From Sulfurimonas sp. (lineage in GTDB: Bacteria; Campylobacterota; Campylobacteria; Campylobacterales; Sulfurimonadaceae), in NCBI GenBank assembly GCA_021648285.1, contig JAKITC010000017.1, positions 1 to 37,671 on the forward strand: 37,671 nucleotides of DNA, written 5' to 3'. Under the pieces are notes generated by a model. It had not been told where the DNA came from. It saw only the letters and a program-made list of their open reading frames with translations, and searched no databases. Position numbers and translations under genes: made by a program. This document shows, piece after piece, positions 6,609-15,212 of the stretch (positions are counted from its first letter, which is position 1; every line of letters begins with the position of its first letter).

Positions 6609-7481
6609 CTACTTACTTAGTGCCTTAGTTACTGCTTTACCTATTTCAGCTGGACTTACAACAACAGTTACCCCTGCCGCTTCTAGAGCTTCCATTTTTT
6701 CTTTTGCTGTACCAGCACTACCGGATACGATAGCACCAGCGTGACCCATAGTTTTACCTTTTGGTGCAGTTTGACCAGCAATAAAAGCAACAACAGGTTT
6801 AGTTATTTGCTCTTTGATTAATTTTGCAGCTTGAATCTCAAGATCTCCGCCGATTTCACCAATCATAACTATACATTCAGTTTCTGGATCAGCTTCAAAC
6901 ATTGGTAAAAGTTGGTTATACGAAAGACCAATAATCGGGTCTCCACCAATTCCAACAGCTGTAGTAATACCAAAACCTTCATTACAAACTTGGTTTGCAC
7001 CTTCGTAAGTTAACGTACCAGATTTAGAGATAAGACCAACATTACCTTTTTTGAAAATTGAACCTGGCATAATCCCAATCTTACACTCCTCAGCAGTGAT
7101 AATACCTGGACAGTTTGGCCCAAGTGTTTTCATACCATGTTTATTAGCATAAGCTTTTGCCATTTGCATATCTTTAACCGGTGCACCTTCAGTAATAATT
7201 ACTGCAAGCTCAATACCAGCTTCGGCAGCTTCCATTACAGCATCACCAACAAATGCAGGTGGAACGAAAATCATAGAGACAGTAGCACCAGTGGTTTTTA
7301 CAGCATCTGACACAGTATTAAATACCGGCTTACCTAAATGCTCTTGTCCACCTTTGTTTGGCGTAACACCACCAACAATTTTAGTTCCGTATGCAAGACA
7401 TTGCTCAGCATGAAAAGTACCCTCTTTACCAGTGAAACCTTGAACGATTACTTTTGTATCTTTGTTTATTAAAATTGACAT
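6609..7481 (-). CDS. sucD: Succinyl-CoA synthetase, alpha subunit
   Basis: Alpha subunit (290 aa) of ADP- or GDP-forming succinate-CoA ligase. In the reductive direction it makes the succinyl-CoA used by OorDABC. The CoA-binding Rossmann domain begins with [17 protein letters not shown]. The phosphorylated histidine is His247 in [17 protein letters not shown], and Cys124-Pro125 (GPNCPG) is the usual alpha-subunit segment. Start ATG at 7481 has AAAGGA upstream and lies 3 nt after sucC. Length is normal. Transcribed with sucC just ahead of oorDABC, matching the substrate flow succinate -> succinyl-CoA -> 2-oxoglutarate. Confidence 0.97.
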   Translation of the reverse strand: MSILINKDTKVIVQGFTGKEGTFHAEQCLAYGTKIVGGVTPNKGGQEHLGKPVFNTVSDAVKTTGATVSMIFVPPAFVGDAVMEAAEAGIELAVIITEGAPVKDMQMAKAYANKHGMKTLGPNCPGIITAEECKIGIMPGSIFKKGNVGLISKSGTLTYEGANQVCNEGFGITTAVGIGGDPIIGLSYNQLLPMFEADPETECIVMIGEIGGDLEIQAAKLIKEQITKPVVAFIAGQTAPKGKTMGHAGAIVSGSAGTAKEKMEALEAAGVTVVVSPAEIGKAVTKALSK

Positions 7482-7484
7482 TAA

Positions 7485-8657
7485 TTAATTTCCTTTCGCT
7501 GCAGCAACTGCTTTTGCAGCACCATCACCTAAATCATTACCAACAATCAAGTTTGCAATGTCTGCATTTTTAAGAATTTCTGCTGCCTCTGGTGCATTTG
7601 TTCCATCAAGACGAACAATTACAGGCACATTAACATCTGTAATTTTTGTAGCTTCGATAATACCGTTAGCAATACGGTCACAACGAACGATACCACCAAA
7701 GATATTTACGAAGATAGCTTTTACATTTGGGTTTTTAAGAATAATCTCAAAACCTTTTGCAACAGTCTCAGCATTAGCAGAACCACCAACGTCAAGGAAG
7801 TTTGCAGGCGTACCACCCATGTGATTAATTGTATCCATAGTACCCATAGCAAGACCGGCACCATTTACCATACAGCCTATTTCACCATCAAGAGCAACAT
7901 AAGAAAGACCAAATTTAGCAGCTTCAACTTCATCAGCATCTTCTTCTGTTAAATCTCTCATAGCAGCGATTTCAGGTTGTCTGCCTAAAGCAGAATTATC
8001 AAAGCCCATTTTTCCGTCTAGTGCTAAAAACTCTCCTGAACCAGTTTTAACAAGAGGATTTATTTCAATCATCTCTGCATCATTTTCCATATACAATTTA
8101 AATAATTTTTGTGCAAAAGAGATAATATTTTTTTGTTCAACTTTATCAGTTATGCCTAGACCAAAAGCTAGTTCTCTACCATGAAATCCTTGGAAACCGA
8201 TAGTCGGATCAACTGGCACAGTGATAATTTTTTCTGGAGTGTTCTCAGCAACATCTTCAATATTCATTCCACCCTCAGTTGATGCCATAATTAAAGGCAT
8301 TTCTAGTTTTCTGTCAAGTACAACAGATAAATATAGCTCATCTTTGATATCTACACCATCTTCAATATAAAGCTTTCGAACAAGCTTGCCCTCGGCAGTA
8401 GTTTGATGAGTAACTAAAGTCATGCCAAGAATTTCATCAGAAAGTTCTCTAACTTCTTCAATAGATTTAGCTAGTTTAACTCCACCACCTAAGCCACGAC
8501 CACCCGCATGGATTTGAGCTTTAACAACCCAAATAGGACCACCCAACTCTTTTGCAGCTTCAACTGCTGCTTCAACGCTCTCAGCCATTATACCTTTTGG
8601 TATCGGTACGCCATATTTGGCAAAAATTTGCTTTGCTTGATATTCATGTATATTCAT
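7485..8657 (-). CDS. sucC: Succinyl-CoA synthetase, beta subunit
   Basis: Beta subunit, 390 aa (family about 388), with an ATP-grasp N-terminal domain (MNIHEYQAKQIFAKYGVPIP; WVVKAQIHAGGRGLGGGVKL) and a CoA-ligase C-terminal domain (INPLVKTGSGEFLALDGKMG; FVNIFGGIVRCDRIANGI). It supplies the nucleotide-binding half of the enzyme whose His-bearing half is SucD. Start ATG at 8657 has AAGGAG at ideal spacing. It follows the fumarase beta gene by 27 nt, so fum-suc is probably one transcript. ATP versus GTP preference cannot be read reliably by eye. Confidence 0.97.
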   Translation of the reverse strand: MNIHEYQAKQIFAKYGVPIPKGIMAESVEAAVEAAKELGGPIWVVKAQIHAGGRGLGGGVKLAKSIEEVRELSDEILGMTLVTHQTTAEGKLVRKLYIEDGVDIKDELYLSVVLDRKLEMPLIMASTEGGMNIEDVAENTPEKIITVPVDPTIGFQGFHGRELAFGLGITDKVEQKNIISFAQKLFKLYMENDAEMIEINPLVKTGSGEFLALDGKMGFDNSALGRQPEIAAMRDLTEEDADEVEAAKFGLSYVALDGEIGCMVNGAGLAMGTMDTINHMGGTPANFLDVGGSANAETVAKGFEIILKNPNVKAIFVNIFGGIVRCDRIANGIIEATKITDVNVPVIVRLDGTNAPEAAEILKNADIANLIVGNDLGDGAAKAVAAAKGN

Positions 8658-8684
8658 CTATTCTCCTTGTATTAAAATGGAAAT

Positions 8685-9242
8685 TTATTTAATTTCATAT
8701 TGCGCGCGACCAATTTTATATAAGTCTTCGCCATATGAATCATTAATAACAGTTACCGGAAAGTCAACTACTTCTAGTTTTCTTATTGCTTCTGGGCCTA
8801 GTTCCGGATATGCGATTATCTCAGCACTTACTATCTGTTTGCCTAAAAGTGCGCCGGCTCCGCCAGTAGCACCAAAATATACAGCCTTGTATTTCTGACA
8901 AGCATCTGTAACATCTTTATTTCTTTTACCCTTACCTATCATGCCCTTCAATCCCTCTGCAATCAGACGAGGAGAGTAAGAATCCATGCGATAAGAGGTA
9001 GTAGGGCCTGCACTGCCGATTGGATCGCCTGGTTTGGGTGGAGTTGGTCCAACAAAGTATATTATGGCACCATTTAGATCAAAAGGAAGCTCTTTGCCTT
9101 CATCCAATAAATCAACCAATTTTTTATGCGCAGCATCACGAGCAGTATAAATTATGCCGTTTAAATATACTATATCTCCACTTTTAAGTTCAGATATAGT
9201 TTCATCGCTGAGTGGAGTTGTTAAATTATATGTTTTACTCAT
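8685..9242 (-). CDS. Class I fumarate hydratase, beta (C-terminal) subunit
   Basis: Beta subunit of the two-subunit, oxygen-sensitive [4Fe-4S] fumarase (fumarate + water <-> malate), 185 aa. Family landmarks are LKSGDIVYLNGIIYTARDAAHKKL (residues about 19-42), YFVGPTPPKPGDPIGSAGPTTSYRMD and a GKGKRNKDV basic segment, then YFGATGGAGALLG. Single-chain class I fumarases such as E. coli FumA have this part fused behind the alpha part; here it is a separate gene 11 nt after the alpha gene. Start ATG at 9242 follows AAAGGG. The name fumarase rather than tartrate dehydratase rests on the TCA neighbours, as the two are close relatives. Confidence 0.9.
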   Translation of the reverse strand: MSKTYNLTTPLSDETISELKSGDIVYLNGIIYTARDAAHKKLVDLLDEGKELPFDLNGAIIYFVGPTPPKPGDPIGSAGPTTSYRMDSYSPRLIAEGLKGMIGKGKRNKDVTDACQKYKAVYFGATGGAGALLGKQIVSAEIIAYPELGPEAIRKLEVVDFPVTVINDSYGEDLYKIGRAQYEIK

Positions 9243-9253
9243 ATTTTTACCCT

Positions 9254-10105
9254 TTATATCGTAATATGTGTATGTCTAGAACTATGACATTGAACATTTA
9301 CAGAAACAGGTAATGAAGCTATATGACAAGGATTAGCTTCAATATGAACAGCTAAAACTGTTTGGGTTCCACCCATGCCCATAGTACCAATGCCCAACTT
9401 ATTTAGCTCTTTTAAAATTACAGCTTCTAATTCAGCCATTTCAGGATCTTCATTAACTGAGCCAATATTTCTAAAAAGTGCATGTTTTGAGCTTATTACA
9501 GCTTTTTCAAAAGTCCCACCGATTCCAACACCTACAGTAAGAGGAGGACAAGGGTTTGGGCCAGCATCTGAGATACACTCTCTTACATAGTCTATTACAC
9601 CCTGTTTTCCAGCAGCTGGAGGAAAAACTCTCGCACGAGAAACGTTTTCACTACCGCCGCCTTTAGCAGCATATTCAATATCAATTTTATCACCTTCAAC
9701 AATATCAAGATGAATAATAGCTGGAAGGTTATAACCAACAGTATCTTTATTGTTGGCACGAGTAAAAGGATGACATGTAGAAGCTCTTAAGTAACCTTCA
9801 ACATAACCTTTTTCTGTACCTTCGTTAATAGCATCTTTTAATAGTCCACCAACAACTTTAACATCAGCACCTATTTTTACAAAGAAAACTGCTAAACCAG
9901 TATCTTGACAAAGAGGACGTGCTTCAGAACTTGCGATATCTGCATTTTTCAACAGCTGCTTTAAAACTTCTTTGCTTACTGGGCTTTTTTCATTCTCATA
10001 AGCTTCTTTCATTGCATTTAAAGCATCTTCCGGAAGATTGGAAGCTGAATATACTATAATATCTCTGACGTTTTTAACTATCTCTTCATACGCAATTTCA
10101 CGCAT
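9254..10105 (-). CDS. Class I fumarate hydratase, alpha (Fe-S) subunit
   Basis: Alpha subunit, 283 aa, that carries the catalytic [4Fe-4S] cluster. Candidate ligands are Cys66 (EARPLCQDTG), a Cys in DAGPNPCPPLTVGVGIGG (about 180) and a Cys in the EANPCHIASLPVSVNVQCHSSRH tail. It also shows GSENVSRARVFPPA, typical of the family. Start ATG at 10105 has GAGGA upstream. The 165-nt gap to mdh1 holds a perfect 12-bp hairpin. A second, unrelated class II fumarase (fumC) is at 30102. The Fe-S enzyme probably serves under low oxygen and the class II form otherwise, but this is inference from the families. Confidence 0.92.
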   Translation of the reverse strand: MREIAYEEIVKNVRDIIVYSASNLPEDALNAMKEAYENEKSPVSKEVLKQLLKNADIASSEARPLCQDTGLAVFFVKIGADVKVVGGLLKDAINEGTEKGYVEGYLRASTCHPFTRANNKDTVGYNLPAIIHLDIVEGDKIDIEYAAKGGGSENVSRARVFPPAAGKQGVIDYVRECISDAGPNPCPPLTVGVGIGGTFEKAVISSKHALFRNIGSVNEDPEMAELEAVILKELNKLGIGTMGMGGTQTVLAVHIEANPCHIASLPVSVNVQCHSSRHTHITI

Positions 10106-10244
10106 ATATTATTTCCTCTTGTTGAATATCTACAATAATGTATTTTTGGAACATAGTTTAGCACTCTTTTAGCAATAGCAATCATTATAGATATTTATTT
10201 TTTAAGATATATAAAAGTGTGTAAATTTTACCCAATCAAGAATT

Positions 10245-10272
10245 AGATTTTACACCAAAAGGTGTAAAATCT
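10245..10272 (-). terminator. Perfect 12-bp hairpin overlapping the mdh1 stop codon
   Basis: AGATTTTACACC (10245-10256) and GGTGTAAAATCT (10261-10272) pair perfectly around an AAAA (minus strand TTTT) loop. On the minus strand the stem starts inside the mdh1 TAG stop codon. There is no long T-run afterwards (AATTCTTGATT), so it may be a leaky terminator or an mRNA 3'-end stabiliser dividing mdh1 from the fum-suc-oor part of the array. Confidence 0.65.
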
Positions 10273-11215
10273 ACTCAAAAAAATTATTTTCTCTTAATAT
10301 ATTGATTCCCTCTTGAATAGAATCAACAGAGATTTTGAATTTCTCTTTTGTCTCTTCATCTAACTTAAGCTCAATTATTTTTTCAACTCCATTGCTACCT
10401 AAAACAACGGGCACACCTACAGCAATATCTTTGTATCCATATTCCCCATCTAACATAACAGAAGAAGGCATTACGATTCTACTATCATCCAGAATTGCTT
10501 CAACCATAACTGATATTGCACGACCAGGAGCATAATAAGCAGAAGTTCCAAGATGTTTAACTATCTCAGCTCCACCATTTTTTGTTCGATCGATTATGCC
10601 TTCCATATCTTCTTTTGAAATTATTTGATCTAAAGGTACTCCACCAACAGCAGAAATTTCTGGAAGAGGTATCATGTGTTGTCCATGATCACCAATAAGC
10701 ATAGCTCTGGTTTGCCCTGAGCCATATCCAACTTTTTGGTTAATTTGATATGCCATTCTAGCACCATCAAGCGCTCCTGCCATACCAACTATTCTATTTC
10801 TATCCCAACCAGTCAACTTTTGAACAACATAAGTCATTATGTCAAGAGGATTAGAAACACAAAGAATAATTGCATTTGGAGAATGCTTTACAATATTTCC
10901 AGCAACATCTTTCATAATTTTTGCATTTATCATCAATAAGTCAGCTCTTGTCATCTCACTTCTACGAGGAACACCTGCTGTGATTACAACAATATCGCAA
11001 TCTTTCAAATCGCTAGCATCTTTCGCCGCAGTTACAATAGTACCCTTAGGAGAGTAACTAGTTGACTGACCTATGTCTAATGCTTTACCGATTGCAACAT
11101 CGGTATTTATGTCAAATAGAACAACTTCATGACAAATGCCTTGTATAGCTAAACTATATGCTGCCGTTGCGCCAACAAAACCAGCTCCAACAATCCCTAC
11201 TTTTCTACCTACCAT
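10271..11215 (-). CDS. mdh: Malate dehydrogenase (NAD type), copy 1
   Basis: LDH-like malate dehydrogenase, 314 aa, interconverting malate and oxaloacetate. The Rossmann motif is VGIVGAGFVGATAAY from residue 6. Asp35 (VVLFDIN) at the end of beta-2 is the residue that selects NAD. The malate-type loop is AGVPRRSEMTR (80-90). Asp150 (GALDGARMAY) and His177 (IGDHGQH) form the proton relay. The segment GDHGQH differs from the GGHGDD of copy 2. Start ATG at 11215 has AAAGGA upstream. It follows a 166-nt structured spacer after the ETF gene and precedes the fumarase genes, fitting its place in the reductive cycle (oxaloacetate -> malate -> fumarate). Confidence 0.94.
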   Translation of the reverse strand: MVGRKVGIVGAGFVGATAAYSLAIQGICHEVVLFDINTDVAIGKALDIGQSTSYSPKGTIVTAAKDASDLKDCDIVVITAGVPRRSEMTRADLLMINAKIMKDVAGNIVKHSPNAIILCVSNPLDIMTYVVQKLTGWDRNRIVGMAGALDGARMAYQINQKVGYGSGQTRAMLIGDHGQHMIPLPEISAVGGVPLDQIISKEDMEGIIDRTKNGGAEIVKHLGTSAYYAPGRAISVMVEAILDDSRIVMPSSVMLDGEYGYKDIAVGVPVVLGSNGVEKIIELKLDEETKEKFKISVDSIQEGINILRENNFFE

Positions 11216-11381
11216 ACATATTCCTTTAATTTTACTTCTTAAAATGAAAGGAAACCTTCCATCTCTTTGATTACGCTTCTGTGCTAAAGCACGACTTAGA
11301 AAAAAACTAAATTTTTTTCTGATCGCTTGGATTCCTTCGGCAGGAAACCCATTACACTAGTGCAATTTTGTATAGTTGTTT
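11216..11381. repeat. Structured intergenic spacer (several hairpins, REP-like)
   Basis: Between ETF and mdh1. It contains GTGC-TAAA-GCAC (11281-11292), a 9-bp A-tract/T-tract hairpin AGAAAAAAA/TTTTTTTCT (11298-11306 with 11112-style partner at 11112+200, i.e. 11312-11320), TTCCT-TCGGC-AGGAA (about 11332-11346) and the palindrome CACTAGTG (about 11355-11362). The density of dyads in 166 nt is far above neighbouring gaps. It could be a terminator plus promoter or a small REP-like insertion. Confidence 0.5.
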
Positions 11382-13346
11382 TTATTTAGTCTCAAGACCA
11401 AATGTAAAGCCGCCATTAACTTTTTCTATAAGTTCAGGAAGAATATCTTGATATTCACCAACAATACCAAAGTCAGCATTCTGAAAAATTGCCTCTTTGG
11501 CATTATAATTAATTGCTACAATTGTCTCAGATTCTTTCATACCGGCAATATGCTGAACTGCACCACTAATACCAACTGCAACATAAACTTTTGGTCTAAC
11601 CGTTTTACCAGTTTGTCCAACTTGTCTTGCATATTCGGCAACACCTTCATCAACCATAACTCTTGAACAAGCCCACTCAGCATTTAAGCCCTGCTCTTTA
11701 AGCGCTGATGCTAAATCTTTTACCATTTGCATTCCGTCAGCTGTTGTTCCTCTACCACCTGACACTATAATATCAGCTTCAAACAATCCTTGCATACCGC
11801 CTTCACCAATTACTGTTTCAATGATTTCAGATACAAACTCTTCATCACCTAATTTTGGTTCAAACGATGATATTATACCTTCTCGGCTTTCATCCTTTGC
11901 AGGTACAGCAAATGTTCCAGCACGCGCGGTAGAAATTTGAGGACAAACAAATCCAATGATTGTCGCAAGCTTAGACTCACCATAAGTAGGTCTTCTTGAT
12001 TCTAAGATTGGAGTATAAACAACTTTTTCTTTAGTTTCTTTATTTCTATGAACATGTTCACCAATTAGCAGTTCTGTACAATCTGCAGTTACGCCACTAT
12101 CAGTTTTAACACCGATTCTTGGAGCAAGCTCACGACCAGCTGTAGTTGCTGCAAAAAGTGCTATTTCATAGTTGTTTTTCTTAATTACTTGTGCGAATGT
12201 TTCAGAAAAAGGTAATATCCTGTATTCTTCAAGTCTATCATCTTCTACAACAATAACTTCATCAGCACCACTAGCTATAAGCTCTTGTGCTAAACCAGCC
12301 ACATCTTTACCAATTAAAAGTGTTGTTACTTTAGTATCATTACCAAGCTCCTCGGCTAAAGTTCTTGCAGGAGTCAATAGCTCCATTGATGGTCTTGAGA
12401 TTTGACCTTTTACAACTTCTGCCCAAGTAATAATCCCTTTAGCGCCGTTTCTAAAATCAATTTCTCTTAAACCTTCTTCTCTAGCTTTCGCTTTTTTAGC
12501 TTTTTTCTCTTCTACTTCTATAGTATTTTTACCTGATTTAAAATCTTCAAGAAAATTAGAGATTAACTCACTTTCATTATGTCCGCTTGCCATTTTTGCA
12601 GGAGCTCTTTCACTTTTAATCGTTATAACTTTTGATACAATTGTTGGAGAACCGCTCTCACCTGGAGTTCCAAGACCAATATGCTCAGTACCTAATCCAA
12701 TATCATCTATACTAAATACAGTGATTTCACTATTTTTTGCTTTGATTGCACCGCTTAGTTTTGGGCGTCTTGGGTCTATTCCTGTTGGTGTAAAACTCAT
12801 AGCACATGGGAGTGGCAAGCTCATCATTTGATAGCCACCCTCAATAATTCTTTTTGCATGAACCTTGCCATTAACTAATTCAGCAGTTTCTATAAAAGTA
12901 CCCTGAGGGATTTTCAGGTTTTCTGCAACTTGAGACGGAACGTGCGCCGTATCACCATCACTTGTCTGACGACCTGCTACGATTATAAAATCTTCATTTA
13001 GTCCTTTACCAAAGCCTAAATGCTTAAGCATTGTAGCAATTGCTAAACCTGTTGCGTAAGTATCAGAACCACCTAGTTTTCTATCACTTAAAAGGTACGC
13101 TTCGTCATACCCCATAGAAAGAGCGGTTTTCAAAGATGTAGTAAACGATGGTGGTCCCATTGAACAAACTATAAGTTTCGCATCAGGATTATCATTTCTC
13201 ATTTGAAGACCAGCTTCTAAACCATAAGAACAATCTATATTAATAATAGATTTTGCCTTGGTTCTATCCATTAAACCATCATCACCCATTCTCATCTCAG
13301 ATGGTAATGGAACTTGTTTCATTAAACTGATTATTGTTAAAGCCAT
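11382..13346 (-). CDS. Electron transfer flavoprotein, fused beta-alpha chain
   Basis: One 654-residue chain joins both ETF subunits. Residues 1 to about 260 are the beta part (MALTIISLMKQVPLPSEM start; GRQTSDGDTAHVPSQVAENL, an AMP/FAD-contact region; IEGGYQMMSLPLPCAM signature). A Lys/Glu-rich linker follows (about 272-292, EVEEKKAKKAKAREEG). From about 300 on is the alpha part, with the FAD-binding C-terminal domain GGRGTTADGMQMV near 530, GQTGKTVRPKVYVAVGISGAVQH near 577-600 and the final INYNAKEAIFQNADFGIVGEY. In most bacteria these are two genes. It receives electrons from a flavin dehydrogenase and passes them to ETF-QO, encoded 17 nt upstream. No acyl-CoA dehydrogenase or other partner is in view. 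Start ATG at 13346 with GAGGA upstream. Confidence 0.93.
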   Translation of the reverse strand: MALTIISLMKQVPLPSEMRMGDDGLMDRTKAKSIINIDCSYGLEAGLQMRNDNPDAKLIVCSMGPPSFTTSLKTALSMGYDEAYLLSDRKLGGSDTYATGLAIATMLKHLGFGKGLNEDFIIVAGRQTSDGDTAHVPSQVAENLKIPQGTFIETAELVNGKVHAKRIIEGGYQMMSLPLPCAMSFTPTGIDPRRPKLSGAIKAKNSEITVFSIDDIGLGTEHIGLGTPGESGSPTIVSKVITIKSERAPAKMASGHNESELISNFLEDFKSGKNTIEVEEKKAKKAKAREEGLREIDFRNGAKGIITWAEVVKGQISRPSMELLTPARTLAEELGNDTKVTTLLIGKDVAGLAQELIASGADEVIVVEDDRLEEYRILPFSETFAQVIKKNNYEIALFAATTAGRELAPRIGVKTDSGVTADCTELLIGEHVHRNKETKEKVVYTPILESRRPTYGESKLATIIGFVCPQISTARAGTFAVPAKDESREGIISSFEPKLGDEEFVSEIIETVIGEGGMQGLFEADIIVSGGRGTTADGMQMVKDLASALKEQGLNAEWACSRVMVDEGVAEYARQVGQTGKTVRPKVYVAVGISGAVQHIAGMKESETIVAINYNAKEAIFQNADFGIVGEYQDILPELIEKVNGGFTFGLETK

Positions 13347-13363
13347 ATTATTATTTCCTCAAT

Positions 13364-15022
13364 TTACATCATATTGTAATCTGGACCATCTCCACCGTAA
13401 GGTGTAGTCCAAGTAATTCCACTGTTTGGTGATTTAATATCACAAGTTTTACAGTGAACACAGTTTTCAGCGTGCATTCTTAGTGATTTAGCACCACTCT
13501 TTTTATCTGTATGCAGTTCGTACACTTCAGCAGGACACATAGATGCTTCTGCTAAACCATACTCATTTATATTTGATGATTGAAATTGCTCTTCATTGTT
13601 TACAACTAAGTGAACAGGCTGAACTTCATCATGCATAGCTTTTGAGTAATAAACAGTTGTTACTTTATCAAATGTTAGTTTTTTATCATACTCAAGTTTA
13701 CCTGCGAATCTCTCTTTAAACGGTTGCTGAGAAAACAATGTTATTTTTTTAGTTGTTACATTATCTGCTTCAGTTTTAGGTACTAACAGACAAGCACCAC
13801 CAGTTATAAGCTGAATACCCATTTTAAGTCCACCAATAATCATACCGTCTTGCATAACAGCTCTCATATTTCTTACTGGATATAATTCTTTGTAAATGGG
13901 ACTACTATTCACTAACTCCTCATATCTTGAGAGAGACTCTTTACTTGTATCATTTTTTTCTAATGCTTCAGCAGCAGCAGTAGCTGCACAGATACCGGAT
14001 CTAACAGCTAAATGAACACCTTTAAGTCTAGGCGTAGATAAAAATCCGGCACTATCACCAACTATCATCATATTATCAGCATAATATTTAGGTATTGAGT
14101 TCCAACCACCTTCTGGAAGTGTTTTTGCACCAGCTTCTATAACTGATCCACCTTCAAGTATTTTAGATACATATGGGTGAGTTTTCCAAACTTGCATAGC
14201 AGCATGAACATCAAAAGATGGATCTTGATAATCAAGACCAACAACAAGTCCGATAGCTACTCTGTTTTCTGTTAATCCATATATAAAACCACCACCGAAT
14301 TCTTCTTTATCTTTAAGCGGATAACCAAAAGTATGTTTAACCGAACTAGCTTCTATAGAACCTTCTGGAAGTTTCCATATCTCTTTTACACCTAAAGAGT
14401 ATATTTGAGGGTTTTTGCCTGCGTCCAAATTTAGCTTATTGATAACTGTTTTAACTGCTGAACCTCTGGTTCCTTCAGCAAATATCGTTATCGAAGCTTC
14501 TATCGTTGTGCCTTCTTGAAAGTTCTTCTGCTTAACACCGTGATGGTCAACGCCAGTATCTTTAGTTTTTACGCCAATAACTTTATTGTCACTGCTGTAA
14601 ACAACAGAATCAACAGCAAAGCCAGTATAAATCTCTACGCCTCTCTCTTCGGCCAATGTAGCTAAATACCTACATATCTGCCCCAATGATGCTATGTAGT
14701 TACCATCATTTGACATGTATGGCGGATGAAATGGAAGTGTTGTTTCCCCGCCATCGTCATTTAACTTTACAGTTACATCAGCACCAACTTTTGAATCAAA
14801 CGGCAGACCGTCAAATTCTCCAGTTGTTAATAATTGCTTAAATACTTGTGGTCTGATAACAGCACCAGAAAGTATATGTGAACCGATTGAATTACCTTTA
14901 TCAATCAGCATTATTTTTTTATCTACACCTTTTTGCTTTAGCTTATCCGCTAAGGCAATTGCTGTTGCAAGACCAGAAGGTCCTCCGCCAACAATAAGCA
15001 CATCTGTTGAAATATTATCCAT
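13364..15022 (-). CDS. Electron transfer flavoprotein-ubiquinone/menaquinone oxidoreductase
   Basis: Membrane-associated flavoprotein (552 aa) that oxidises ETF and reduces quinone. The N-terminal FAD motif is VLIVGGGPSGLATAIA. The middle holds SGAVIRPQVF and a GEFLSTPRLKG-like DSAGFLSTPRLKGVHLA segment of the family. The C-terminal [4Fe-4S] domain has Cys in SMCPAEVYE and the ENCVHCKTCDIKSP triplet, then PYGGDGPDY. The preferred start is ATG at 15022, 6 nt after GGAG; the upstream ATG at 15034 has no ribosome binding site. It comes 17 nt before the fused ETF gene and about 190 nt after mdh2. The family assignment is firm. Menaquinone as acceptor is inferred from Campylobacterota physiology. 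Confidence 0.94.
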   Translation of the reverse strand: MDNISTDVLIVGGGPSGLATAIALADKLKQKGVDKKIMLIDKGNSIGSHILSGAVIRPQVFKQLLTTGEFDGLPFDSKVGADVTVKLNDDGGETTLPFHPPYMSNDGNYIASLGQICRYLATLAEERGVEIYTGFAVDSVVYSSDNKVIGVKTKDTGVDHHGVKQKNFQEGTTIEASITIFAEGTRGSAVKTVINKLNLDAGKNPQIYSLGVKEIWKLPEGSIEASSVKHTFGYPLKDKEEFGGGFIYGLTENRVAIGLVVGLDYQDPSFDVHAAMQVWKTHPYVSKILEGGSVIEAGAKTLPEGGWNSIPKYYADNMMIVGDSAGFLSTPRLKGVHLAVRSGICAATAAAEALEKNDTSKESLSRYEELVNSSPIYKELYPVRNMRAVMQDGMIIGGLKMGIQLITGGACLLVPKTEADNVTTKKITLFSQQPFKERFAGKLEYDKKLTFDKVTTVYYSKAMHDEVQPVHLVVNNEEQFQSSNINEYGLAEASMCPAEVYELHTDKKSGAKSLRMHAENCVHCKTCDIKSPNSGITWTTPYGGDGPDYNMM

Positions 15023-15096
15023 GTAGGACTCCATATAATTAAACTTAAATTTTAAAACTACCTTTAGTAATGAAGTAAGATAACAGATTTTAAATT

Positions 15097-15108
15097 AAAC
15101 TTAAGTTT
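15097..15108. promoter_or_regulatory. 12-bp palindrome upstream of the ETF-QO gene
   Basis: AAACTTAAGTTT is a perfect palindrome about 75 nt upstream of the ETF-QO start; a related TTAAACTTAAATTTTAA lies at about 15039-15055. The pair may be an operator for an ETF-QO/ETF transcript. No regulator is identified. Confidence 0.3.
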
Positions 15109-15181
15109 GAGTGTTGTGCATAAATAAAAATAGATTTTATATGTTACATAATGAAACAGATAAGAGGGAATAAGGTACACA

Positions 15182-15197
15182 CAGAGAGTTATCTCTG
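15182..15197 (-). terminator. Hairpin after mdh2
   Basis: CAGAGA and TCTCTG form a 6-bp stem around a 4-nt loop, 16-31 nt after the mdh2 stop on the minus strand. There is no T-run behind it, so it is a weak terminator or a processing site. Confidence 0.4.
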
Positions 15198-15212
15198 GCG
15201 ATAAGTATATAA

